Origin: Megaleporinus macrocephalus
Lineage: Eukaryota; Chordata; Actinopteri; Characiformes; Anostomidae
DNA: 64,000 nucleotides
NCBI GenBank assembly: GCA_021613375.1
Contig: CM038706.1
Coordinates: 22,696,866 to 22,760,865, forward strand
Reading direction: 5' to 3'
A program made the translations under genes and the position numbers. This document shows positions 53,056 to 64,000 of this stretch, piece by piece (the stretch's first letter is position 1; every line of letters starts with the position of its first letter). The notes beneath the pieces were generated by a model. It ran no database searches and was not told the origin of the DNA. It was given only the letters and a program-made list of their open reading frames with translations.

Positions 53056-54013
53056 CATAGCTCAGATTTTATAATGGTGTTGGAACTGCAAAGCTTGTAG
53101 GAGAAAAGCAAAAAAGAAAAAGACGTCAAGGCAGGGGGGCTTCCAAAAGACTTAGCGGGCCCCCATGTGACCATGAGGCATGCGTCCCTACACACCATTC
53201 TTTTGAGGTTGACTCCCACGAGCACAAGTGAAAATTATCTATTGGCATTCGGCCTCATTTAGTAGAACTGAGTGATTTGTTTTAAATCAGTGAGAGGTGA
53301 CAGTCATGACTCTATCCCAAATTCTCTTTGACTCACTCTCACACAATTACACAATCACACACACACACACCGACACCTCAAAGCTTTAACGTCACAGCGT
53401 GAATGAGAGACGCTATGTTTAAACTCTGCTGAAGGATAATTATAAATCTGTCACAATTTTTAATGAGTCGCTAATCTACTTTTTGCATCGCGGCTCCTGC
53501 TGTTCTTTCTACAGTGCAGAGTCACTAACACTTTAAGGGTTTAACTTCAGAGAGCATGACTTACTTTTCGCTTAGACATTAATAAAGAACAGTGCACAGC
53601 TGTGCTTATCTACATACCAATCACAGCAATCATACGTCCATATATGACATGTTTTACGAGAAACGCTTTTTTGAATACAAAGGAATTGATGTATATTTAA
53701 ATTTGTTTCTTATTCCAAATGTGGCCAACCAATCGAGTTATGTTTGCGCTGGGGGTGTAAGTCTTTATTTTGTTTCTTACCACTAGATTTCCTGTAAAAT
53801 GTAATTGTTGGCACATAAACAAAGACACTGATAGTGGTTTGATGTAAATAACTGACTTTCTTCAGAAACCAGGGGTCTTGATGTCTGCAATACAAATATT
53901 GGAATTTACATACTACTCAAGACAACCATCTGAATGGTGAGGATGATAAAATACTGGTAAATCTAAAATATATGCTTTATTTGGGTACTGTTTTACCTGA
54001 CAGTGCTCTACAT
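53056..54013. other. Intergenic, nothing recognised
   Basis: AT-rich with a short CA run near 53355-53370. No supported gene. Confidence 0.6.
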
Positions 54014-54183
54014 CAGAGGTGCCCAAGCCTGGAGATCTACCACCCTGAGTTCAGCTTCAACACCAACTACACACGGTTGATCCAGGTAATGAAGGTTTTT
54101 TTAGGGAAAATATCAGAGCCAGGTTTGTTTGAACTGAACTTCCCAGGGTTAAAGATCTCTAGGACCATGAATGGGCACCACTG
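54014..54183. mobile_element. Palindromic MITE (170 bp)
   Basis: The left end CAGAGGTGCCCAAGCCTGGA GATCTACCACCCTG is mirrored at the right end as CAGGGTTAAAGATCTCTAGG ACC...GGGCACCACTG. The interior GTTCAGCTTCAACACC and GTTTGAACTGAACTTCCC are also inverted echoes. A familiar teleost short inverted-repeat element. Confidence 0.7.
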
Positions 54184-54496
54184 CCCTTCATCAAAGTCTG
54201 TCCACTCGACAGCCATACTGACAGTATGTCCCCAGGCAGATATTTCCAGTCATAAAAGACTCCCATCTCCTTGAACAGGAAGTGACCTGTAAACCTGTCA
54301 AAAAGTCAAGTTAAAGTTTCAAAATTTACCTGAATGCTCTGGTTAAATTTGACATAAGAGGCATGAATAGTTTAAATTATTTGGTATTAATATGTAGTTC
54401 TGCCTCTGTTTCTCCGCGATGTTGTTCACTTTCAAACCAGTAAACTGTCTCCTCCTTTATACTGTCTAAGCCCAAGTGTACTGTTCTAGCATGAAT

Positions 54497-55951
54497 CAGG
54501 ACCGGGCTGGGCATTTGCCCAATGGGATGACAGTCCTCAAGGCCGATGCTGTTAATTTTTTTTCTTCCCCCTTATTTTAAGAGATCGGCCCACAATTTAT
54601 AGGGGGCCATCTTAAATATAGACAGTGGACTGAACCAATCAGGATATAGGACGAAAGCAGCCCCACCCTTTCTCTGCGTGGTCCGCTGTAACTCCGTGTT
54701 GCGCGTGCGTGTTAAAGTAGAGGCAACATGGAGAAACCGAAGCGGCAGAAGGGGGTGTGGAGAAGTTACGTGCGGAGAGATTGAAGAGTGTCACTGTAGA
54801 TGCTGCAGAATGTGCTAAGATCACAGACATGTTCACTGCTGTAGCCTCCACATCCTCAATGACAGTGAGTGTAGTGGGCCATAGAGTGGTGTGGGTCTGC
54901 TCTCACGTCAGCCCCCACTGCTCGCTGAGGACAGTAACTGAAGATCATGTATGTTCACCTCAGAGTCTCCAAAAGTCTCCAATAACACCAGAAACAGTAG
55001 CTAGATTTGTCGCTAGTTGCTTTTAAAAAAAAGTCGCTAGAGGGTCTGAAAAGTCGCTAAATATAGCGACAAAGTCGCTAAATTGGCAACACGTAAGCAG
55101 GTAGTAAAGTTAGGACAACACAGAGACTTTTAGGTGATGGAGGTAACGTTAGCTCTGTTACATGAGAATAGTAACGGCGATTGATTCGTATTTATTAGTA
55201 TTTGCGTACTTCCCAAATTCTGGCAGCAACGTACGTCACCTTCTTTTGATAAAATAGCAAACGGTCAAGGCTGAGAAGTGCTGGAGGGGGAAAGTGTCCA
55301 TTATAGGCTACATCATAGCATTTGAGATATTTAGGCTAAAGGTCTGTTGAAAGGCTGCATAGTAGTTTGAATTTGTAGCCTCTATGCTGCGGTTCAACAT
55401 GTTTTAAAAACACTCAAACAAGTGAAACAACAGATCTTAAAACTGCTAAATGATAAGTAAAGGCTTTGCAATTTAAGCTTTACTAAAGTAAGTGTATAAA
55501 AGTATTATTAGCAATAATAAATAAGAGTAAGACAAATGCTGCCCTGTTTGTAGCCTGATTCAAATGCATGTTATAGCTTTTTAAAGGAGGAGCACCTTTT
55601 AACCTGAAGAATTAGAATTGAGCTGCTATATCAGGGAAATTCACAAAATACATATGAGTAGACAGAAGTGCTAGAACTACAGTATGTGTAAATTTAAGTA
55701 TTTGCTTTCCACAATGGTTATTTGATAGGCTTCTAAAGTAATGATCCACTGTAAATTTCTAATAAGGCAAAAAGTTATATATTTTTAAATATGATGCTGT
55801 TATTATTTGATAATTATTATATGATGATAGTAAAATACATTCATGCATGGAACACATACATAAATTACTGGTCGGCTGTGCTCTGCTAATTATGATGGGC
55901 TGGTCTAAGCCAAAAATGCCAGGGCCGATTTTTTGTCCCAGTCCAGCCCTG
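54497..55951 (+). mobile_element. hAT-superfamily transposon, internally deleted, 1,455 bp, perfect 8-bp TSD
   Basis: The element is bounded by identical GCATGAAT at 54489-54496 and 55952-55959, the 8-bp duplication expected of hAT. The terminal inverted repeats CAGGACCGGGCTGGG (left) and CAGGGCTGGACTGGG (right, minus strand) agree at 12 of 15 bases. Near the left end is an N-terminal transposase remnant (next entry). The rest is AT-rich with no further transposase, so the copy is non-autonomous. Confidence 0.85.
54729..54900 (+). pseudogene. N-terminal fragment of a hAT transposase gene
   Basis: ATGGAGAAACCG opens MEKPKRQKG. A one-base frame slip then gives VEKLRAERLKSVTVDAAECA KITDMFTAVAST. 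This resembles the lysine-rich start of fish hAT/ZMYM-type transposases (MEK..GGAEKLR..K...L..DAAKC.KITD.F). It is broken by the frameshift and lacks all catalytic parts. Lies inside the 54497-55951 element. Confidence 0.6.
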
Positions 55952-55959
55952 GCATGAAT

Positions 55960-56435
55960 GCATTTAAAAATGTGTTTTTGGCCAAAACCCTTATCTCAGA
56001 ACTATCATAAGCCAATGATTCAGACACCAGACAGTGTATCTGTAACCATTTTGCCTAATAGCCTTTTGTGAGGTAGATTTTAGAAGCATTGAACACTTCA
56101 GACATGTGGTTTCCATCACAACTGCTGTGAACAATATGTGAGAATTGAAAATCAATGGAATTTTCCTCTAAGCTGACTAGCTTATGTGGTTTCTGTCACT
56201 GTATGACTTACTATTGTCCAAAAACAAAAAAACAAGGCATGGTTCAAAACACAAATAGCGGTTATACTGAAACATGTACTTTGCACATTGCTAATCAGCT
56301 ACTTTCAGGGTACATAGGATCCTTTTAACTAAAGTATTCCTTTAAATATGATTACTAGGGATGTTTAATATATTGCTATTCTGTATTCTATCCATATGTT
56401 GCTCTCCACCGCAGCACTGATGACCACACATTACC
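55960..56435. other. Intergenic, nothing recognised
   Basis: AT-rich sequence between mobile elements. Confidence 0.6.
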
Positions 56436-56439
56436 TGAG

Positions 56440-56930
56440 TTCTTCCACATCTCCTCCAAGCAATTTTTCAGAGGTGTCCTGGGCATAGCTGCAGTTGCTT
56501 GGCTATGAAGGAACAGATTGTGGGTGAAGAAAGTTAAACAAATTTACTTTCAGGGACCTCACAGAATTAGCATTTTGAGACGTTTAGCGGGCCCATAAGC
56601 TTAATTAAAGAGTGTCGGATGCTCGAGGATCCCTGCATGCCTGCCGCTCACCACAAACACATCTACAAATGACATAACTGGCTTAGTTAAAACAGGAAGC
56701 CAAGATGTACATAAACAGGGAATACAGCAAACTTCTAAACCTCATCATCCACGTCAAAGATATGCTCTTATGGCTGGTATGAAAAATGTCCATGCAAGTT
56801 CAACTTATAATGCATCGTTTTAAAGTAATGTTAACAAAGAGACATCTTCACAAAGCTAGTTTCAGCTGTTGTAGTAGTAAATGAGTATTGTAAATAGGAA
56901 ATTCGCTGAAAACTGACCAAAAAGTTTTCA
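56440..56930 (+). repeat. Dispersed repeat family D, copy 1
   Basis: AGAGGTGTCCTGGGCATAGC and GGCTATGAAGGA match 58715-58752. GCCGCTCACCACAAACACATC, ACAGGGAATACAGCAAACTT and AGTATTGTAAATAGGAAATT match 59570-59830. Confidence 0.65.
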
Positions 56931-58560
56931 AAGTATCCCTGAATGGACAGCATAATGTAATATTAGCTTTATTTTCAAGTACCCTCTTTATTAGTGGGTC
57001 CTGTATACATTCGGGAAATTAATATCCCAAGTTATGTACTATATTTAAAACTCATCAATTAACATGCTTATTACTTATTTTATTTTATTTATACTCTAAA
57101 TAACTGTAATGTTTTGTCCAGCATTTATATAATAAGCCTTGTGTTCTACAAACAAAGAGAGAGATGGTTAGACAGTGCCAGCTAGATAAAACAAACACAA
57201 AACAACTCCCCCAAGCAAGTTTACACAGTTACCCAGATAACTTAAACATCATAAAACACTAAACATTACAATGACCACAAGATTGTATATTTTACTGAGT
57301 TTCAATGCATACCGTCTACACAGCAAAAACCTAACACTAAAAAGATATCAGTGGCACTTTTGCATGACACTTTTCCTCACTAATGTTCACCGACAGTACA
57401 GTAAAGAATGATTAAGTGAGCGAAACCGCTCAGAAGTGTAAAGCTTAGCTCTTATGAGTAACAAGAACGCTGGACACTGCAAAATGTTAGGGGAACTTTT
57501 AATTGTGTTTCTTTAAGGTTGCAGTCACGGCATGCCCATCACACTTTCTCTGTGCTAGACCAGCAGCTCTATAACTGCACTCCAATCTCTAGTGGCTTTA
57601 GTTGGAAGAGTTTCTCAGTCCCATTAGCCTCCTGCAAACTCAGCTTCATATGTAATGGAAATCCATAGAGCTTCGGTGTATGAGAGAACCTCTGTGTATT
57701 ACGGCCACGCAGAGCCTTCGTATCAGGCCCGAACGGTAATGAGAATAAATGAAGATGCAGCCTAACCACTGCAGCACTCCAGCACATCCATCTGTCCCCA
57801 TCAGAGAGAGGTGAAAGAGGGAGAGAATGTGACTTGACAGGTGGTACGTTCTGTCATATTCAGAATTTATACAGGAAAAAGAGAGGATAATGGAGTGCAC
57901 TACGCAAACGTGCTTGTGTGCACAAAGTTTTATACACACACTCACAAACACACCCCTCCCATTTCTTTACTCCTACGCTGAACATCTTGTGGTGAAAATT
58001 GGTAGGAATTACAGATAGTTTAGGTCAGTGTGCCACAGTAGCACACTCCTGACCACTCATGAAGAACTAAAGTATGACTTACACGAACTGTGTGACAACA
58101 GATGAGCTATTGTCTCCAACTTTCCTTCTAAAAAGGTAGACCAACAAGTTATGTGTGTCTATTATGGTGGACCTTAAGTGTGCACAGTGTTTAGCAACTC
58201 CACCAACACTGCTGTGTCTGATCCAGTCAAAGTTTCCAACCAAAGCAGGCAATATGCACAAGTTCTTTATCTTGCATCATCAGGAAAAAGTAGAAAACAT
58301 ATCATTAAAAGAAAATTACATAGAAGGCTCAACAACTAAATGTCAAATATTTTCTTAGTATTTAATGTGTGCACTCTTTGCCCTTAGTCAGTAAGCAAAA
58401 TAACCCCTAGTGTTTAGGAGGTTCTATATTGCCCGCCTGTTCCAGCATTTGCTGGCTGGCAGCTCACTCGCCATAGTGGCGCCGATGATAGCTTCAATAC
58501 TAACAAAAAGTTTCTTCTTCTGGAAATGCTCTTTTCTAGTTTGGTATTGCATCTTCAACA
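56931..58560. other. Intergenic, nothing recognised
   Basis: AT-rich with no supported gene on either strand. Confidence 0.6.
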
Positions 58561-58569
58561 CATGAAGTG

Positions 58570-58760
58570 AGATCTTTCACATCTCCTCTTCTGTCTTCAG
58601 TTTTACAAATGAATAACAATTCACTTCTCTCTCTTCTTCAACCAGTCTCTGGACAATTGGGCTTTTTTTCTTTTAGAATTTCAAATATATTAAGGCATAT
58701 TGTGAAATTTTTAGAGGTGTCCTGGGTGTAGCTTCTATGCTATGAAGGACCAACTGGATA
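58570..58760 (+). repeat. Dispersed repeat family D, left segment of copy 2
   Basis: TTTCACATCTCCTCTTCTG, TTTTTAGAGGTGTCCTGGG and GCTATGAAGGACCAACTGGA parallel 56440-56510. Confidence 0.5.
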
Positions 58761-59569
58761 AGCCAATTCACTACAGTGCTAAAACAGAAGCAATCTGGAG
58801 GTGTATCTTCCATACCTTTAAAGTTCAGCCTTGGAAACTGTATTCTCTGTTTCTCACATTCACCAATAAGTTCAGTGATGTTAAGGTCTGGACTTTGGGG
58901 TGCAGTCAGGAGCCTTAACCTGCTTGTGGGCTTAGGCGCTACAGGCAGTCTTGGACTCTATAGGTCTAGTTACACGTTCTAGCCATATTTGGAAACTGGT
59001 ACTCTATTTTGCAGTCCATTCCCAAATGAAGCGTGCGTCTGCAATCTCCTACTAGTCAGTAGATACTAGATTAGAGCTGTAGCTCGGAGAAGACGAAGCG
59101 GGAGGAATGTAATAATTGTTTACCTCCGTTTTTTATCCTCCGCTTTGAATTCATCCGCGGCTCCAGGTGAATCATGGGATAGCGCAGTGTGCCGTGTTCG
59201 CCTATCTAAAAATGGCTGCTGATTCAGTAGGTCATTCAGGTAACGTTCGCCTACTACTCAATGCCTACTGAGTATTCGGACATTCTAGCCGCGCTCAGCT
59301 ACTGATTTCGCCTACTGAGTAGTAGGTAAGAAGGTGATTTCGGAAGCTGAAGTTTGCTTCGCCAGGTTCTATTCTTTAGTCCCACCTCTAGCTGCTGTGC
59401 CATTTCCGATGGATAGGAGAAGCCAGTTTCAGCCTCGCTCGTGCCTTTAAGCTTGCGTATTAAACAGTGAGTTTGAGAAAACAAGCATAAGAAATAATTT
59501 CATTTATCAAAAAACAACAACAACAACAAAAAAAACAACACTGCACCACTTTTACTAAGAAGTATGCTT
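58761..59569. other. Intergenic, possible insertion within family D copy 2
   Basis: Lies between the two segments of family D copy 2. It contains repeated CCTACTGAGTAG/CTACTCAATGCCTACTGAGT motifs at 59250-59325 on both strands, giving local palindromes. No gene recognised. Confidence 0.45.
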
Positions 59570-59830
59570 CCGCTCACCACAACACATCTGCCCAGACGCC
59601 AAGGCGCCAGGCAGTAGAGACGTGCAAAGACAGGGAACGCAGCAAACTTACAAATCTAAAACTGATCGAAGCCAAAAAATGCTGCCACAGCATAAAAAAA
59701 ATGTCCATTCATGTCACACTTTTGATGCGTTGAAGCAACGTTATCCGTCTGACGTTTTCACAAAGTCTCTTTTGGCTTTTGTAGTAAAAGAGCATTGTAA
59801 ATAGCAAATTTGTAGAAAACTGCCAAAAAC
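59570..59830 (+). repeat. Dispersed repeat family D, right segment of copy 2
   Basis: TTCCGCTCACCACAACACATC, ACAGGGAACGCAGCAAACTT, AAAATGTCCATTCATGTCA and GCATTGTAAATAGCAAATTT parallel 56638-56925. Confidence 0.65.
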
Positions 59831-62800
59831 CGCCTTTTTTGGCTTTGGATGGGTAGAAAACAGACTCTACAGGACTAAATCTCACTTTTAAGCATACACA
59901 GTTTCATCTTTTAACCACAACTGAAGCTTTGGATTCGAACACTGGTGCACTGAAAACAAACTTGGGGGACAGCAGTGATAGCAGGGCTAAGAAAAGAGAG
60001 CAGAGTTTGGTGGAGAGCGTATGATTTGATTGCCCATGATGTAGTGAGAGCACTCACAGAAAACAAATTAAACTTCACAGTCCTAACAAATTCAGCTCAT
60101 TTAAATAATCTTGCCACATTTGATTGGATAAGCCTGTGATCAATCTGGGTGGGCCCAGGTGGTGGTGGGGGAATAAATAAACCTTAAAAACAAAGAAAAA
60201 TAAACAAGCCTATGTATTAAATCCCCTCTGGGTGAAGTCCAGTGTTCTGGACACAAACACGAGCGGAGATTTTCACGACACAAGAGTAAAGCTTGATGTT
60301 CTCTTCTCTCTCAAAGGTAAAAGCTTTAAGTACTGTTTATCTAAATGGGGTTTATTTGGTGGTCTACAAGGTCTTCCACAGTTATTAGGAGTCCCATTTT
60401 CTGTAAACAATAACTGGTCTCTGATTATTGCACAGTAAAGGTAAATGGACCTGACACTGTTTTTCTCTGGTCTTTAAACACAGAACCTTTGTGTACTGTC
60501 TCAGCATGTTCTCCACATAATCAGAACAAGACTCTTGACAGGACCAGGGAATCTGATGTTCGCTGCCGACGTCTTTCTGAGGTCATATTCTGCTTTCTAC
60601 AAGACAAAGACACACATATATATGCGTGCACATGCGCACAGAAGCGCAACTGCTGTACAAGTGAAATGCATCACATTACCAAACAGAGCAGGCTATACAT
60701 CAAAGCTCTAAAAATATCTCCTCACCACACTGCAGCTACAGAAACTTCTCTCACACTGCTCCTGTGTGTGGGTGCTTTTATTCAGGGATGGAAAAGAGGT
60801 CTTTCACTGGTTATCAACATTTCAGTGAGTATCACTGAAAATGTTCTTCACCAGCAACACATAGAATATATCAGTCTAACAACTACCGCATGCTGGCTGT
60901 CAGATAGCAAGAACTGTCCAAATGAATCCTACAACTGCTTTCAGTACAGGCTACCTGGCAGCATTTGTAGCACCAAATGCTAAAAGTTCAATACAAATAA
61001 GAACTTGGAAGTACGGAGTCATATATTTGAAACAATTTTCATTCATTTCATTTTCATTCATGTAGTAAACTAACATTAGGTGTTCAGTACAAATATTTAA
61101 GAGCTGGACTAATTAGTGGCCATAAATTCAGAATCCATGTTTATGTTGATCAAACCAGAAAGATGCTCTGGTAGATGTGTATGTCTACTAGCATAGAAGT
61201 TCAGATACAGCTAAAGCTAACATTAGAGCTTATAAGTTATGTGCTGTAGAGGACTTATTATTATTGTTATTATTTTACAGGAGGTCTTGCCCCAAATAGC
61301 AAGCATACATCGCAGACTAGATGCCAATTGTGGTACATGATTGGACCACCCAAATTATTGTCCTGCATACAAGTTTACATTTACATTTAATTGCACAGGG
61401 GTTTTGTTTTTTGGAAAATAAACTGTGACTAGGGACAATGGCTAGGGCTGATATAGAATGATTCTGTTGAAAATGTTGATCCTGACACTGAAAAATGGTT
61501 TACCACACTGAATTACAAAGAATAACAAAAGAAAGAAATGAACAGTGATGTTTTGTCTAATTGTCTGTTTAACCACCAGTGGGCTGCTTGGAAAATGCTG
61601 AGCAAAACCAGTGGACCACCAGCTTTGCCATCAGCCGTCCTCTTGCTATCTGCATCAGGCAAACTTTCAAGAAACAGTAGAAAGAACAGCACATGTATGA
61701 ATGCATTAACAGTTATTATTACACTAAATGTTTTTAATCACAACTGTGAGCACTTAATTGATTTCTCCAAATAACTAGTTAGCTAACTGATCCAACCACT
61801 GTTATGTAACGTTATATCATGATGTATCATATTGCAGCATCCACCCACTGGTTTGCAGGCTCACAGGAGTTAAAGGCAGACTTAAATCTTGAATATAGCT
61901 GTTGCTGTTAGGTTAATAATGTGTATATGTGTTGTCGGTGCTTTATTGTACAGGGCTGTGGGATATTTGAGGAGGGTTATGTGGCTTCTATTGACTGGAG
62001 TTGGCTATTAATGACCTACCTGCTAGTGCTGAGCGGGAGGTCTCCCCTGCTGCTGCTGTTCAGTGAAATAGTATTTACTGAAGTGAGCAAAAGGTAAATT
62101 GATGCAACCGATCAAATTCATACTCCAAACAAAAGTGGCCAACAAATCACCAGAAAGTTGCGGTGTCCACCTCTGTTATTAGAAAGACACAGTGCCTCTT
62201 CTACAGTGGATCAGCATTAGCAGCTGTTCACTCCGGTGGTAACTCCTATGTAACTCATTTGGCTTTTATTTATATCACTTCTTTTGTTTGCTGCCGAACA
62301 TGTTTTCTTGCCAAAGATGGGCAGCAGAGGTCACTTGCCAAGATCCTGAGTCATTGTTGTGTATACTCTACCTTCCATTGGCTCTCTGTCCTTGAAAGAT
62401 CTACCCATGAACAGAACCTTCAACATGATTGACAAGAGGTTCAAAATTGCCATCAGGACAGTGCTACTTCTTTATCCTTTCATATTGGACTGTTGGAAGA
62501 CTCAACACCACAGTTACTCACTATTGCCTCCTCAGGCACAAAGCAGTATTACAAGGCAGGATGGGTCAGTGATAATTAGCCTAGCAGCTGCTGCTGTCCT
62601 CACCGTAGGTTGGTCCTGAGGTGTTTTAGAAGTCTTCTCTTTTCCTAGACAAAGGAATTAGGAGACAGTTGGGATTGACTAAGAGTCGAGTCATTCTTAA
62701 CTTCGCAAAAGCAATTTTTTTTCCAAAATGTAAGCGACACGTTATCAGTGTTGAGCTTCCCTCTTACGTCGCGTTCTACTACAATGTGCTTATACATTCA

Positions 62801-63871
62801 TATGAGCCTACAGTGGCCTAGTTTTGTGTGTGTGTGTGTGTGTGCGTGTACGTGTTACACTGCCACTAGATTGTCAGAGAGCAGTAATGAGTCCTAAGGG
62901 AATGACCAGCTGTCTTCCAGCCAGGAAATCCTTTTTACACCAGCCACTTTCTCGTTCCCTTACTCCTCCCTCTCTCTCTTATTTCTCTGATCAGTGCCAG
63001 CGCTTCAGCCTTCATAAAGAGCAGCTTCCCTAACACCTGCTCAACAGAACCCTACCCCACACACACACACGCCATTCTATTCCCTTAAATCTTGCCCGCC
63101 TTTTACTGTCCGGCCCATGCCAAACTGCCAGCTTTAAGCTAATGCCAGACCCAAACGTGGCCTTGCCACACTGAAGTACACACTCACGGCAGACTCTCAG
63201 CACCACTCTAACTTCTTTCCCCTCTCAGTGTGGGCCACATTTCTCATTCATGACATCGTCACCCCCTAACCCCTAACCCCTAAGTGCTTTCACCTTTACG
63301 GTTAAAAATAAAGGTGGCTTGGCCGTATGGCCCCCCTCAGCGTCAAGGGAATCTGCTACCAGCCTATCTTCATGCTCACTTTACAAAGTACTTAAGTGGC
63401 AGGTGGCAAAAACAAAGTGAAACTTGTGTGTTGCTGCCCTTTGTCACGTAAGTCTGTATCGACATATCTAGAAACCTTCCCGTGCATCAATTTGCATTGG
63501 CAGCATTTTTGCACTGTGGAAAGACAAATGAGCAGATTTGCTAAACAAGTCAAATATTGCTGGATCATTTGCTGTAATCTTGTTGATACTCAGTGTAGCT
63601 CCAGATCTACCGCGTATTTGTTGTCACCCATCCCCTCTAAAGTATCTAAAGCCTCGAGGGATGATTTAATATTGTACATGTACACCATTTATATGCCGCC
63701 TGATTTTGTTTGCCATTCATCTTGGTAGGCTTTTTAAAAGTCAGCACACAAAGTGGGTACTCTGGTGTTTATTGTCAGGTGGCTGTATTGGTTAATAGCA
63801 ATGGGAGGTGCAATCCAAATACATAGATGAGTTCAGTTTGAGCTGTTACTGTGATGATGCTGCATAGTGCA

Positions 63872-63873
<2 letters not shown>
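59831..63873. other. Intergenic, no supported gene
   Basis: About 4 kb of AT-rich sequence. The longest open frame (60489-60983, plus) has no recognisable domain or splice context. A (GT)n run lies at 62825-62844 and three CCCCTAA units at 63264-63283. Confidence 0.5.
63264..63283. repeat. (CCCCTAA)3 telomere-like motif
   Basis: ACCCCCTAACCCCTAACCCC followed by TAA, read directly. Very short. Confidence 0.8.

Positions 63874-63955
<82 letters not shown>
63874..63955. repeat. (AT)n microsatellite, long
   Basis: About 41 uninterrupted AT units at the right edge of the window. Confidence 0.97.
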
Positions 63956-63958
<3 letters not shown>

Positions 63959-64000
63959 TTTTTTACACTTTTTAGACTTATGGCTATATGATCGCAGCAA

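Noticed and set aside
60489..60983. Plus-strand frame of 164 codons with several cysteines
   Set aside because: The length is within chance expectation for 64 kb in six frames. No family resemblance, no splice context, no repeated motif.

Overview
The window is vertebrate nuclear DNA, almost certainly from a teleost fish. It has long GT-AG introns, abundant (GT)n, (GA)n and (TA)n microsatellites, and remnants of hAT, Tc1/mariner and LINE elements. A palindromic dispersed repeat with the core 'TTGTATCTACACTCATGGTCC' type sequence (11.07-11.56 kb, second copy near 52.6 kb) is one I associate with characiform/otophysan genomes; that taxonomic hint is an inference. No prokaryotic gene, operon, CRISPR array or phage is present.

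Region 1 (1-21.2 kb) holds the 3' two thirds of one plus-strand gene, a fibroblast growth factor receptor best matched to fgfr3. Fourteen coding exons can be placed to the base with GT-AG borders and continuous phase. They encode the end of Ig domain II, Ig domain III with both alternative second halves (IIIb at 4501-4645 and IIIc at 6350-6494), the transmembrane segment, the juxtamembrane region, the complete split tyrosine kinase and the C-terminal tail, with a stop at 17972-17974. One spliced path encodes about 602 residues. Exons for the signal peptide, Ig I, the acid box and the start of Ig II lie upstream of the window. A 3' UTR of about 3.2 kb runs to a poly(A) signal at 21169-21174.

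Region 2 (21.2-64 kb) has no protein-coding gene that I can support. It is a patchwork of dispersed repeats, transposon remnants and tandem arrays. The main items are: an 18-bp minisatellite (34.55-35.42 kb); a telomere-like TTAGGG/TTAAGG array with a 70-bp higher-order period (45.73-47.04 kb); a 29-bp minisatellite built around the palindrome TTCTAGAA (48.4-49.5 kb); a 1,455-bp hAT element with a perfect 8-bp target-site duplication (54497-55951); a roughly 1.2-kb inverted-repeat element (23.44-24.65 kb); a LINE tail; and an internally deleted Tc1-like element.

The best leads are in two groups. The first is RNA-processing signals in fgfr3: a GGT-repeat just 3' of exon IIIb, a TGCATG just 5' of it, and a GTAACA|GAAAGT motif at the transmembrane exon donor that matches the FGFR 'VT' alternative GA 5' splice site. 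The second is the TTCTAGAA minisatellite, which resembles an array of heat-shock-element cores. No clearly undescribed multi-gene system was found.
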